Shown: positions 11,760 to 23,823, counted from the first letter of the stretch. The stretch is 64,000 bases of DNA from Polytrichum commune (GCA_950295325.1 OX485807.1:8027001-8091000); one strand, 5' to 3'. The notes: a model not told the origin generated them from the letters alone. A program made the numbers and translations.

Positions 11760-13625
11760 CAGTTCATGTTGACGAACACATGAGCACCGGGGATGCAGGA
11801 TTCTTATTCCGGTGACTTGCATAACATTATGAGCATTTAAATTCAGAGTATATGCAATTCACATCCCTCCAAGAAACATCAAACTACTCATCTTCATTGC
11901 ACAACAATTCTGCTTGACTGCAGCAGACAGCTGAACTAGGTACTGTCTCATTGGCAGCTGAGCGGTATGAGAGCTTGTGCGGACATCCGGTTGTTCAAGA
12001 ACACAACACTGGACATGCAGAATTCGGGTTCCATTAAATCATCACAACTTATGAGCATAATAATTAACTTAAGTTCCGAATTTATGCACTTCACAATTCT
12101 CCAAGAACATCAAACTACTCATCATCTTCGGGGCAAAAAAATTATACTTGACTATCTCCCATGTGCAGGAGGTTAGCTCCTGCAAGGGAGCTTGTGGTGA
12201 AATCCCAGTTGTTCAAGAAGTGCATAGCACTGGATATGGACTATTCTGGTTCCGACATTATGAGCTTAATGGGCTAAGATTAGAGTTTATTCACTTCACA
12301 GCCCTCCATGAACATCAACCTACTCAGCATCTTCAGTGCAAGCCACGTCTAGAATTTGGCGGGGCACCTAAGCTACACAGAGTATATGTTGCGTGGCGTG
12401 CAGGGCTTTCCACCTAATTGGCAGTTTGATAAGGAGGCATACATGTAAATTGCGGGTATTACAAAGTGAGACACTAGGAGAAATTTCTACGGTATGGCAA
12501 TAAAATAATCTCCGTAGACTATAGTCGGAAGAAAGCTATGAAAAATGAAACTTTAAAATCCCATTTGATTGGATTGGGTCCTCGAAGGGAAGGTTGCACA
12601 TGCCCAGGTGGTAGGGCGATACCCAGGCAACACTCGCAGACTCGAGCAGCAAGCTGCCTAGTGAACCTGCACCCAACAAAAATTAGGATAATATCATGAG
12701 GCCGGATGAACCTAGTACCAGATATTAAACTGATAATAACAGATACTACACTTGAACTTAGCCAAAAGGCCGAGAAAGATATACTTCAACTGTCCAATCC
12801 TTCTCCTAATGTTCACTCACCCTGTCCAGGCCCCGACTTTATGGGGCAATGTCCAATATCGGCAAACGCAAACGAAGTCTACCAGATCTTTTGAGCTCAT
12901 GCATGGAGAATGGGTTGACAACTACGAGTCTCTCTGTCTTCACCTGAAAGCAGCAAGGATTACGCAGGTTGACGACTTCGGAACATACTGCCTAACATGA
13001 AGACTTCAAGAACACATCACCGGATATGCATGATTCTGATTGCATTGAATCACATAAGATTGTGAGCAATCAACCCGCATTGAAGTTCGGAGATTGTACA
13101 CTTCACAGCCCTTCAAGAACATCGAACTACTCATTACGACTAAGGTCATGTAAACTTGGAACTGGATGACGCATCAAATCCGATTGTTTAATAACACAGC
13201 ACTGGACAATATGCAGACTCCTGATTCCAATGATACACATAATATTATGATCATGTAAGTCCACGACACAGCACTGGACATGCAGGATCCTGGTTCCAAT
13301 GAATCATCACATAACATTGTAATCATAATAGGTTAAGCTCGGAGATTATTCACTTCACTTTGCTGTAAGGACATCAAACTACCCATCATCTTTGGCGCAA
13401 ACAAGTCTGCTTGACTGCAGCATAGACAGCTGACCTATATCCGTTATTCAATTGTTCACGAACACATCACTTTACATGCACAATTCGGGTTCCAATAAAT
13501 CATCACACAACATTATGAGTATAATGGGTTAAGTTCAGTGTAAATGCATTTCACAATTCTCCAGGAACATCAAACTACTCATCATCTTCGGTGCATAATA
13601 AGTCTCTTTGAGTATGCTTCTCATG
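11760..13625. repeat. Field of degenerate ~170-180-bp direct repeats around the U2-like copies
   Basis: Units carry a shared order of phrases: AACACA(T/A)CACTGGACATGCA, a TTCCAATAAATCATCACA-like block, an ATTATGAGCATAAT-like block, AACATCAAACTACTCATCATC and GACTGCAGCA-GACAGCTGA. I see roughly six to seven copies (near 11778, 11990, 12210, 13005, 13195, 13260 and 13455). Copy B of U2 lies between units, so U2 plus flank may have been duplicated along with the repeats. Confidence 0.6.
12595..12782 (-). ncRNA. U2 snRNA-like sequence, full-length copy (copy B)
   Basis: Read on the minus strand from 12782, the first 70 nt follow U2 closely: TCTTTCTCGGCCTTTTGGCT, then AAGTTCAAGTGTAGTATCTG, then TTTAATATCTG. 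The branch-point-recognition GTAGTA is intact (12744-12749). An Sm-like site AATTTTTG lies at 12677-12684 after a stem IIb-like region, followed by two GC-rich hairpins resembling stems III and IV. Length of about 188 nt matches U2. The 5' end has ATATC where ATACC is expected, and stem IIb is diverged. I saw no good plant USE (RTCCCACATCG) or TATA box at the standard distances, so this may be a pseudogene. Region 12783-13010 shares sequence with the flank of copy A. Confidence 0.6.
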
Positions 13626-13663
13626 CTGAGCAGGGGGCTAGCTCCTAAACATATGAGGGCTAA

Positions 13664-14128
13664 TTATCCCAAACTGCCGATATCCAACCACGGCCGGTAG
13701 AAAGCCCACGATATCGCATTGGTGGCATCCCCGCCGTTGTCGACAGCGTAGTAGAACCCATCCTGCCGCACTTTGTAGGTGCAAGGGCCTCGCACGGAGC
13801 ACAATGGGCGGTTGTCATAGTAGCTGCCTTTCCAGACCTGGAAGTTCTGCATCTTATCCTTCCAGTAGAACTCGCAGTTGTACAATGTGACTCCGAAGAT
13901 GTTCGGATGGAAATCCCAGTAGTAATTTGTTCCAGGCTCCACAGGGCGGGCTCCCAGGTCCGAGTCTTTCGATTGGCAGTGCACCAGGATGGTGTCGTTC
14001 AGAGCATTCATGATGTTCACAGATGCCCCAGGAGCATTGGAATCATCTGCACCCACCATGGGCACCAAAAATGCTGCCACCAAGAAAGCAGCAAGAACTC
14101 CCGCCAAACTCACCTTCAAATTCGCCAT
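13664..14128 (-). CDS. S-protein homolog (plant self-incompatibility protein S1 family), secreted
   Basis: Predicted 154-aa single-exon protein. Residues 1-27 form a signal peptide (hydrophobic VLAAFLVAAFLVPMVG, then ADD), so it should enter the secretory pathway. The mature part has the S1-family layout: VNIMNALNDTILVHCQSKDSDLG, then a Gly-x-x-Tyr-x-Trp-x-Phe block (GTNYYWDF), then TLYNCEFYW. Cysteines at 51, 85, 110 and 116 are the four expected to form two disulfides. An N-glycosylation sequon lies at N44 (NDT). In poppy PrsS, the founding member, the protein is a stigma ligand; roles of other homologs are mostly unknown. A self-incompatibility role is not implied here, and a small secreted signal or defence-related role is equally possible. 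TATA-like ATATATTT (minus strand) lies near 14216-14223. The gene sits directly beside a field of degenerate repeats. Confidence 0.88.
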   Translation of the reverse strand: MANLKVSLAGVLAAFLVAAFLVPMVGADDSNAPGASVNIMNALNDTILVHCQSKDSDLGARPVEPGTNYYWDFHPNIFGVTLYNCEFYWKDKMQNFQVWKGSYYDNRPLCSVRGPCTYKVRQDGFYYAVDNGGDATNAISWAFYRPWLDIGSLG

Positions 14129-14419
14129 ATTTGCAAGCTCATGGACTTTCGTCGCCAGATGATGCTCCAGGGTAAGGTAACTACGCTAAGTTATAAGGGA
14201 ACAACAGAGAGGTGAAATATATTGTGTTCTAATTGATGTCAGCGCGGAAGGCCTAATTTGGGGCTAATGAATATGATGATGTTTCGATCAAAGAGCTCTG
14301 GTTCTGTCCGGTGCTAATTCTTCCTTGCTTCCTTATCCCCCACCGTAAGTCACCTGATAATGGGATGTTCACGACATAGAAATGTAGTTCATGTACATGA
14401 GTTTCGAGATTCCTGCACA

Positions 14420-14540
14420 AATTGGACTAAGCCCTGGATCGAGTTGGGTTATGTAGAGTCGAAGGCGATATCGATGATGGTGGCAGTATTGGATTGAGCC
14501 CAGGATGGAATTGAGTTATGTAGAGTTGAAGAGCAGTTGC
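14420..14540. repeat. Tandem duplication of about 65 bp
   Basis: The pattern GGATCGAGTTGGGTTATGTA then GAGTCGAAG is repeated as GGATGGAATTGAGTTATGTA then GAGTTGAAG. It lies upstream of the S-protein gene (on its minus-strand promoter side). Confidence 0.55.
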
Positions 14541-14824
14541 GGAGAACTGAAAGTTGGACCGCAGGTTTGTGCGGAATTTGGGATCTGTATACACCAGTGC
14601 ACATGATGATGCGGGTCGATCGACAGCGAGCCACCCATGTGTTGCTACCATGATACATCATCTACATCGCCATAAAGATTTAGGTGAGGGTACTACAACA
14701 AGCCGGCCATTGCATGGCAAGGCGCTCAAATCTGGGCAGGTGTCCTCAACAAATTCCCCGTGACAGAATATACGGAGTGGATGATTTGGATTTGGCATCC
14801 CACTCGAAGCTGAATTTTTTCTGA

Positions 14825-15315
14825 ACTGCAATGCAATCTGCTGCTAACTGTGGAATAATTTTGGAATGTAGTGACTGAATTGGTGGAAGCTGGGTCTGCT
14901 CACTGCGATGTAATGTGCTGCTTACCGTGGCCTAATTCCGGAATGTAGTGACTTAATAGGTGGAAAGCTTTAATTTCTCACTGCAATATAATGTGCTGCT
15001 AACTTTGGTTCAATTTCGAATTGTAGTGACTGGTTTGGTGGAAGCTTAGATTTCTCTCTGCAATGTAGTGTGGTGCTAACTGTGACTTAATTTCGGAATG
15101 TAGTGACTGATTTGGTGGAAGCTTAAACTCATTGCAATGTAATGTGCTCCTAACTGTGGCCTAATGCTGGGAACGAATTGATTGAATTGATAAAAGCTGA
15201 AATTTCTCACTGCGATGTAATGTGCTGTGAACTGTGGCCTAAATTCGGAATGTAGTGACTAAATTGGAAGTTTAAATTTCTCACTGCAATGTAATTATGT
15301 GCTGCTAACTGTGCT
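14825..15315. repeat. Minisatellite, period about 76 bp, seven degenerate copies
   Basis: The phrase CTGCAATGTAATGTGCTGCT, followed by AACTGTGGCCTAAT and GGAATGTAGTGACT, recurs near 14826, 14905, 14981, 15058, 15131, 15211 and 15284. No coding potential is seen. It lies between the S-protein gene and the endosulfine gene. Confidence 0.8.
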
Positions 15316-15741
15316 TCCATGTTGGAATTTGCATTTGAGCCGGCAAACTAACCACCGCAAGTTCCATAACAACCTATGTCAATTGCAACAAATTGACCAC
15401 ATGATTCATCTTATCCTCAAATTTACCTTTGGTATTGATCAGATTGATACATACACGACCTATAATTTCCAGATTTTCAAACCATATGTTTCAATCTATG
15501 ATGATGATGATGATCCGGTTGCTGTCGTGATTGTTGAACAAGAGTTGCAGTGACGATCAACCTCTGTATCAGCAATTAAGTTGGTGCTGGGTCTTTGGGG
15601 AGTCCGGAACAATTGGCACCTGTAATGTAATGTGGTTGAGCACTCTTACAGATCATACTAAAACCTCTGACTTTCAATGTACATTTCGTCAATCTGAAAA
15701 GAATCACATAATTAAGTTTATAATGTTTCCTTGATGTTAAT

Positions 15742-16971
15742 TCATCGATGTAAAGTGAGTTGATGTTTAGAAAACCCATTTGAAATCAATAGGAGCACCA
15801 AGTACAGACCTTCAGTTGCTTGAGGAACAAAAGAAGAGCGTCTAGAAGGAGCAGGAGGTGTAGGCTGCATATAAAGTTTGGGCATAAATTAGGGCAGTTA
15901 TTGATCGAAGAATTAGTTCGTGAAATTTAGAAATAAAATTAGGTGTACATCACTGGATTGTTGTGTTTATTTTGCAAATTATGGAAGCATGTATCAGTGG
16001 TTAATGTGAGCAAAAAGTCGGGCAAATTTTCACCCACTTGGAAATACATAACAATTTGCAGCCATGTTTCAGTCAAGGGTTAGAATCAATTGCCTGCAAC
16101 TTTGGTCGCAAGCCTTCCACTGAGGGGCGTGGTCTGTGACCAGGAGGAGCTACCCCTTGCTGGAGTCATTCGAAATACGGTCATTGCTTTAGTTGATATT
16201 AAATATTCAGAGATATGACATTTTGGTCGGATGCTTTGGTGCTTTTTTTGAACAGATATATAACAGATGCTTAATGACGCTCAAGTGTTTCGAAGATATA
16301 TTGTGAACTTGTTGCATAAACAAGAATTATGTTATAAGCATATTAAGTGCATACTCTAGGTATATTTATATATAAATATAAAGGAACAGAAGGTCCAACC
16401 TTTCCGAGCGCCCAGTCTGCTGAATCAAAAAATGCTCTCTCATGATCCTGGCAATTACCAACATAACGAAATCAGAGTCAATGACTTTCTTTCTACAAGA
16501 AATTAAGTGAAAGAGAATGAATGAACACCATCATCTTTATGAAGTGTGAGAACAATCACTTAAAATCAAGCAAATGATCAGTAACCTTTCCAAGTAAGGA
16601 TATCTTTGGCATAATACCGCCGTACTTTTTCTTGAGAAGGTTTTCCTGTACAGCAAATTCAGCCGTGGTGAATAATAAAATCAGCTAAGAACAAAATCAG
16701 TTGTTTCGAAAATGCACATACACACAGTATGAAGAATGTTTACATCCACGGCCACAATGCAAGCCCACGTGATGAACCCTGTAATTGCGACGTTGTTAGC
16801 TTCACAGGTCTATGAATTAAGCAGACTCAGACTCCAAATTAATCCTGTGCGTACAAAATTCCACACCTTTTCATCACAATTAGGAGCTTCCTCACATGCG
16901 GCTGCCGGCTCGTCACATTCTTCCTGTGAATCTTTACTGCTCTCAGCTATGTCCACGTCATGATTCGCCAT
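15742..16971 (-). CDS. Endosulfine / ARPP-19 family protein (PP2A-B55 inhibitor), five exons
   Basis: Minus-strand exons 16867-16971, 16586-16645, 16400-16447, 16094-16159 and 15742-15864 join in frame into about 133 aa. They are too short to stand out as open frames; I found them by translating across splice sites. Key blocks are KKKYGGIMPKISLL (exon 2), DHERAFFDSADWALGK (exon 3) and EGLRPKLQ followed by PTPPAPSRRS (exons 4-5), which match plant endosulfines as remembered. FDSADW carries the Ser (about S64) that Greatwall-type kinases phosphorylate, turning the protein into a PP2A-B55 inhibitor in animals and yeast; the plant role is inferred. Exon 1 encodes an acidic N-terminus beginning MANHDVDIAE. 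Exon 4 ends at a GC donor (CAG then GCAATT), all other introns are GT-AG. The C-terminus after about residue 112 is uncertain: the frame runs on to TGA at 15742-15744, but a further intron is possible. Confidence 0.85.
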
Positions 16972-16999
16972 TCAACAAAAGATAATTTTTGGTTAATCT

Positions 17000-18640
17000 T
17001 CCAAACCTGGGTTTCACACCATAATTCCTCAAGATGCACCACTTGATATCTTCAATGTAAGAGTCTTCAATGATGAAAAGAAGTTTTATGTGATGATTTC
17101 GACGATCACCTATCACCCATGCTTTGTAAACACTCAGAGGATGGTGTATTGACTCGGTGTGATAGATTCAGAGTTTCATATCACCTTCATGACAACACTT
17201 GAAAACAAGAGATTTGATCGAGCCTTCGATGATTAACCCAATAAAGTTTGTGTTGATTTTTGTTCTGACCTAATATTTCCGACCCATCACCAAACTGCTA
17301 ATAACCCTAGATTGTCTCACCACATGCCTCTCTGTAAGTAACCCATGACATTGATAGAATTGTGTGTGGTGTGTTGCCAAAAGTTTGAGAATGATTGATT
17401 CATTGTTAATTGTAATTAGTACATTGAGACCTACCTTGCAAAATGATAATTTTGGAAGATCATTAGTACAGAACTCACATACTTCTGATGAAGTTGAGTT
17501 GTGTGCATCTACATAGATTTGGTTTGAATCAAATCACACAAACCCATTTTACATTGGCTAAAGAACTTGACCCCAACTTGACAAAGCAAACAAATTGAAA
17601 GCACATGTATCATTCATGAAATGAGAGGCATGTCATGCAAGAAAAAATGGGGAGAAATTTTTGAGCATCACAAACGAAAAGGCAAGTTTACATTAGCCAA
17701 TGGGCTTACCTCCAAAAACAAGCCAAACACGTCAAGGTGAAGAGGCTCTGATGTTAGGTATGTGTTGGTGTTGTCTCATTCATACAAATGTCAACGTCCA
17801 GGATAGAACAAAAGGACATAATGTTAGTTTAAATAAGCGAAGATATAGAGGTTTTTAAATTAAGAATAATGAAACATTATATCTTCAAATTTCTTCCAAC
17901 AAAACAATTATACTTAAAATAGTTGGGGAGATGTAGATTGGAAAACACATGTTCTTTCCTTATAGCATGTTTATAGTCATACCCAATACTAAATTTACAC
18001 ATATTATCATTCATGAATGACTTTAAGAATTTTCAATGCATAATGAATCCACAACTTACCCTGAAAAATTGTCTTATTAACCAACACTAATGTAAAATTC
18101 TTTGGGAACGCTGTTCTTGAATGATATAACGATGGCAAACAATTTTCATAATGGCACACTCCTCATCCTTCTCAAGTTATACCTTTTCACACACAAATCC
18201 CAATATTGCTCAAAAGCCACCAATCTTAAAAGATGTCTCTAGTACACATGTTGACATTCAATTGGGTACCCAAAAAAAACATAGGGACGAGTTTTGGCTA
18301 AATTTTTATATAATTAGTTTAGCAGTGAAATATTTATTTTCAAGACTGGTAGTTACAATTGCTATGCTACCACATGTTGACTTCAATAGAAACTAAAAAC
18401 ATGAGATGAAGTAGTATCTAGAAATGTACATTGATCCCCCATGGATTGATTGATTGGTTTAATTATATTCAATCAACAAGAAGTTATCTAGAAATTTTTT
18501 GAAGCATAAAAATCAACCAACAAGCAAGTGCGATATTCAACATTCATATATGTATTATGTAATTTATTTCAAAGCTATATCAAAAAAATAGTTTTTATTA
18601 AAGTAAAAACTCAAAATATCAACAAATAATATCAAAATGA
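17000..18640. other. AT-rich intergenic DNA upstream of the endosulfine gene
   Basis: It should contain the minus-strand promoter and 5' UTR of the endosulfine gene near 17.0 kb, but I could not place a clear TATA box. The rest shows nothing recognisable. Confidence 0.35.
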
Positions 18641-18647
18641 GAGTTTA

Positions 18648-18743
18648 CAATAGCAATAGCAATAGCAATAGCAATAGCAATAGCAATAGCAATAGCAATA
18701 GCAATAGCAATAGCAATAGCAATAGCAATAGCAATAGCAATAG

Positions 18744-18776
<33 letters not shown>
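18648..18776. repeat. Compound microsatellite (CAATAG)n followed by (TA)n
   Basis: About 16.5 perfect CAATAG hexamers (18648-18746) run directly into about 15 TA dinucleotides (to 18776). Apparent Ala-Ile or poly-Leu reading frames across it are artefacts of the repeat. Confidence 0.97.
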
Positions 18777-18781
<5 letters not shown>

Positions 18782-19143
18782 AATATAAAATCCATATTGT
18801 TATGATGCATAAATATGGAGAGAAAACAATAAAATATAATTGGGTTTTTTGCAGGTCCAAAATTTGTTCGTGTTAGTTTAATCCCTTGACTAGGTATCCT
18901 TTGTACGATTGATCCTTTTGTGGATCACTATCTGCCGCGCTTGTTTTGAATCAAATGGCTACACATGGGAAAGTGACTAACATGGGTGCCAACACAATTA
19001 TTGCTTCAAAGTTCCAAAACAACCCACTGTCGACAACAACATGCTAAGCAAATGATTCAAAGAAGGCCTAGGACATTGATTCATATGCATGTGTGCATGC
19101 AATAGACCAGGACAATATGGGTACAAACTAGTCCTAGAATGTT

Positions 19144-19703
19144 TTAACAATAATAGTAGTCACCCCCATCAGAGTTAGAGCTCAACACAATTATGTGTTT
19201 CTCATGTTGATCTCCTGTTCCATAGCTATCCTCAGACTCACCTGCATACGATTCATCAATAAGGCTGCATTTCCTAACACTTGAATCATCATAATCGTCA
19301 TCATCATCATCATCATCATAGACTAATTCTTCAGAGCTCAACACAATAACGTTGCATTTGTCATGTTGTTCTCCTGTTCTATAGCTAGTGCTCAGACTCA
19401 TACATAAAATTCATCAGTATTACTGTAATCCCTAAGAGTGCTTGATTCATCACCACCGCTATAGACTTTGGATTCACCAGAATTCACATCTTCTTGAGAC
19501 GCCAATTTTTGTTTCTTAAGGTTTCCAGATAATATATATACTAGACTTTGCAATCGCATTGACGTTTTCTTTCGCATCCACAGTTGCGCAGTGATCAACA
19601 CGAGCACCTGTGGTTGATTGGTTATTGATCTTCTCCTCTTTGACAGATTCTTCGTCATCAGCATGTGTAATGTGCATGCAATAGAGATTATACGTGTATA
19701 CAT
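19144..19703 (-). pseudogene. Broken acidic reading frame with duplicated SUMO-interaction-like motifs
   Basis: The frame 19703-19398 ends GGDESSTLRDYSNTDEFYV and is followed in another phase by 19401-19144. The second part has two similar units: TGEQHDKCNVIVLSSEELVY plus an eight-Asp run, and TGDQHEKHIIVLSSNSD. The hydrophobic core (VIVL, IIVL) followed by Ser-Ser and acids resembles a SUMO-interacting motif. The DNA is an approximately 148-bp tandem duplication, and a phase break near 19400 interrupts it. I do not recognise a parent gene. It could be a decayed gene, a spliced gene whose intron I missed, or chance low complexity. Confidence 0.3.
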
Positions 19704-19749
19704 GTCTACATACTAAACGCCCATATCTTGGCTCCTCAATGTTCACGTT

Positions 19750-22700
19750 GTTTAAATATTTGAGCGTTGCATTGATAGATCTCCACAGAGAACAAGTTGC
19801 ATCAAGCTATGATGTTCTAAAGGCTCCCTCGCCCGTCTTAATGCCTATGCCATCGTGATGTTGGAAATTATGGGAGGCTAGAAGAGTTAACCATCAAAGC
19901 ATGGTTTGCAAATGGTATTGCTGTTGCTACTATGTATAAGTGTGTGCGTGTGTATATGTATGTGTATATGAGATTAAGAACAATTTTAAAAATAAGACTT
20001 TGTGACTTTTGACTTGTTTATCATAATAATAAGTCACAATAATGATAAGTTAAAATGCAGTGTATTTTTTAGATTTATCTAGAGTGTTGTCAAAGAAAAA
20101 TTGCATGCCCTGCATACATACATACATACATTATATAGTATGATTTCATATGAAATTTAATCTACTCTCTTTTTATGAGAAGTAATTGATGAAGGAGGCA
20201 TTTTTACATGGAATTTGTGAATGGAAAAACAATCACACAAAAAATTAGATAAACATTAAAAAGAGAAGAAGACGTGAAGGTTTGACATGTGTGGGTAAAA
20301 AAGAAAAAGAAGAAGAAGAAAGAGGAAGACGTGTCTATCAAACATAATTGTAGAATAAATCCGGAGCTCCCTTCCCTGGCCACGGGGGTCTAGTGTGTTT
20401 TAAATTCCTCTATGCATAGATGTTACTACATCCGTGGATCTCATTGGGAGCTCATTAAGTGCTAATTTTTTTTTGTATTAATTTTTTCAATCAATGGGTG
20501 ATATTTGGAAGTTGACTACACCTTCTATCAGTGACTCATTGATGTGGCCCACAATCATTCTGTTATACCACGACAAGTTTGGTCAACGTGAATTTTTTTG
20601 GCCCATGCCATTTTTGAGCCCACAATATAATTACGTTCAAACCCAAGAACATGGAATCAAGGTTTTTTTACACAAAACATGAATCATTGTGAGTCAATGA
20701 GAAATATAATAAGAGCAACACATTAATATTCTACCAATTTAGTATCAATAGTTTGTTAATTCTTTTCAACAATTCATATTTTTATTGATTTATCAACCAC
20801 CCTATTTTTCAACTGATAAACAAAATCATAGTGGACCATGGCATTTTTTGCTTAGGCTACCTTTCAACCTTAGTACTAAGTGTAAAAGGTGTCATAGGAA
20901 GTGGAAACACTATCAACATAACATGCTTGATTTAAAAAAAAAATTAAACTTTTTTTTTGGTACCATGTGACAAAACACCCTTGATGTTACCTCCAACATT
21001 TTTGTAAGTTACTCATGCATGATCTACAAATCATTCCATAACTCTCATAGTGCTTTTAATAACAATACTTCATATAAAGTGAGAAAACAACCTTTTATTT
21101 GTTTTCCGATGTTTTTGAAGGTTACTCATGCACGATTGCACGTTCTGTAACAAATATGGGCGAGGCACTTTCAACTCTACAAACATGATATATGACCGTT
21201 GGATCAAATTGGGAATTGTCTCATTTGAATACTAACATTGTGAATATTAATTATGAATTAGAGTTGAGATTCAAACTTGGTTACAAGAATTCAAAGTGAT
21301 TTTTTATAATTAATTATTTTTCCCCTCTTTGAGTGATCACATAGGCCCTCCCAGTTGTTTTCAAAATTGTTCAAACTTAGAAGCAAAGTTATAAACTCAC
21401 ATTTAAATAAACATGACCCATGTCCAGTCCAAAACCATAACTTGCTGAATTGCATGAATTGACATTTAAGTATATTTGGACAAACCACTTGTCCAAAATT
21501 AATAAGGGATGTGCACTTGTGGGGACACAAATATCAAACGACAATAACACAACAATCACAACTTCGAATGTGTTGTATATTTCATGTTCGCCAACCACCA
21601 TATATGTGTAGTTTGGTGATCTAGTGTACATCATATTGGTGGTTGAAATTTGTCCAAAATTCATCCATAAAACCAAATATACTTACATCCTAGTTTATTG
21701 TAAGACTCTCTAATAGAATATACATAAGCATGCTAATATTAAATAAATTGATTTAATTGTTTTCAATTTCATTAATTGATTATATAGATTTAACATCAAA
21801 AAGTAGTATTTAGTTGTTCGATAGTATTTCAATATATAACATTCAAATAAATTATCAAGGACCCACATGAGTATGTCAAGCTTAAATGGCATTGCCTATT
21901 CAACGGATCCAAATCAATGCTCTTATATTGATACCTACATAAGTGATTTAAGGAAACATTCTCAAATTGCTCTTTAGCATATTCTTTAATGAAATGAAAT
22001 TGATTTGTAAGTCCAAGAAGCCAAAAACGCTAATGGGATTGAAAGTACATCAAGATGGTTTCAAACTCGCTAATTCTCTAGAGTGGCATAATGTAGTAGC
22101 CTTTAATGTCAACTTGATGGTCCAATCGAAGGAAAGACTTGTGGCTCCCTAGAACTACATTCTCAAATGATGATGGGAAACTTTATCTCTAATGGAGTTA
22201 TATAAAAGGCATTCCAACACAAAACGTGTCTCATTTTCAATTGCATTATATGAGCAAAAGTGGCATTGACTATTATCTTTAGAGATCGGCATGGTCATCC
22301 ATCGTCCAATTCCAGTGGCAAGTCAATTGTTCGAGGTGCAATAAGCAACAATGATTTTGCATGTTTATGTCCCCCCCCCCCTTTCTTAGTAGCTACTTAA
22401 TTGTGGTTCGAAGTTCACAGAGTTGCAAATTCACCATAATCGTAAATCTCATTTTTTAAAAGAGGAACTTGATACAAATGGTCAAATTACATATACTATA
22501 GATTTGGTGGAAAGTTGCAAGTATGAAAAGGAATATTTGGGAATATTCTATTGAATATTGTCAGTCCCATAGAACAATGTTATGAATCTGAATAATGTTA
22601 TGCAGTAACAACATTTGATATATATATATATATAAAATTGAAAATTACACGTTTCAATGAAGTTCCAATCATCTGAGTTCGAGAGTCTTGAAAAACAATT

Positions 22701-23800
22701 CCATAAGAAAAGAAAAGGTTGGGATTTCCTCAAACTAGCCAAACGAGAGGGGCAAATGGGTTGGATCTTATGGTCGATCCCATGAGGTTTGGAGTTCGAT
22801 CCTCCGTGGTGGTTGCAACATATAATCATCCATTGACTTGTCTTAATGGGAGCATGGGCCTTGTACTTAATTTATGTCAAAACTTCATGTTGAGTACCCA
22901 TGTGTTGTCCTAGGAGTAACATGTGGTTTCGGTTCATGACATCTACACTAAATAGTCACTTGAGTTTGGGTCACAATAATTCTCTAGAACCCATAAATAT
23001 TTCAATCCACATCAAAAATGTGGTTTGAAATTAGTGTGGATCACTTCGATTTTTGTTTTAAGAAAAATGATGTGGGTGATTGTTTTATTTTATGCTACTT
23101 TTATCCTTCAACTAATACTCAAGGTCTTGGTCATAACTTTTAGAAAGCTTGAACAATGGTCCGGGGTCTCAAGCCTAACTAGGCAATTAGGGTGACCCGC
23201 ATTTCCACATAAATTTCCATCCACACTAGGAGGACTATTTAGTGTATTTATCACAAAACCTTTCTTTTGAAATATGCCAGAATAGTGTTAGTCTGTGATG
23301 TTGTGAGCTGCTATGCATATCATTTGTGTCAAAAGACAAAAAATACCAATACGTAAAGAACAATTGGAAGGGTCATTTGAGAATCCTCATCTCTTGCACT
23401 CCTAGATGTTGGGAATTGGTGAAGCTAGGATAAACGTATGTGGAGATTCAAGACACATACAACTTGAGCCACATCACCACCAACACATGAGCACTTATGA
23501 AAAGGAATCTCATCCCATCAAACTCCTCTCCATTCAATCCTCTGTTGTTTAGAGTGACAAGCATCGCTCTGCAGCCCAGCTTCACCAATTTCACACACAA
23601 ATCCACTTGGGAGGGCATGTATGAGTAAGTAGATTGGCACTGAGGGAGAGAGACATCCGAGACTGGGGGATGAATCTGCTGCTCTGGCTTTGTATTTGTG
23701 GTCTGGGTAGGAATTGAGGCTCAGATTTGTCTCAACAACAAGGAGAAGAAGAAGAAGGAATTAAAATTTACTTGGAGTCAAGGTTCGAAGGGGAGCACGC
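19750..23800. other. AT-rich intergenic DNA
   Basis: No recognisable gene. It contains a GA-rich tract near 20295-20335, a C run near 22371-22382, the hairpin-family fragment at 22530-22605, a TA tract near 22618-22634 and a B-box-like GTTCGATCC near 22795 that may mark another SINE remnant. Confidence 0.4.
22530..22605. repeat. Fragment of the 557-703 hairpin repeat family
   Basis: GAATATTGTCAGTCCCATAG, then AACAATGTTATG, then CTGAATAATGTTATG repeats the right arm of the hairpin at 557-703 (GTCAGTCCCACAAAACC..., GAATAATGTTAT). Confidence 0.55.
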
Positions 23801-23823
23801 ATGGATTAATTGATTGATTGATT

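Noticed and set aside
18619-18860. Open frames rich in Ala-Ile or Leu
   Set aside because: They are translations of the (CAATAG)n and (TA)n microsatellite and have no protein character outside it.
22700-22930. Possible tRNA gene at GTTCGATCC
   Set aside because: B-box-like motif only; no cloverleaf can be drawn around it. At most a SINE remnant.
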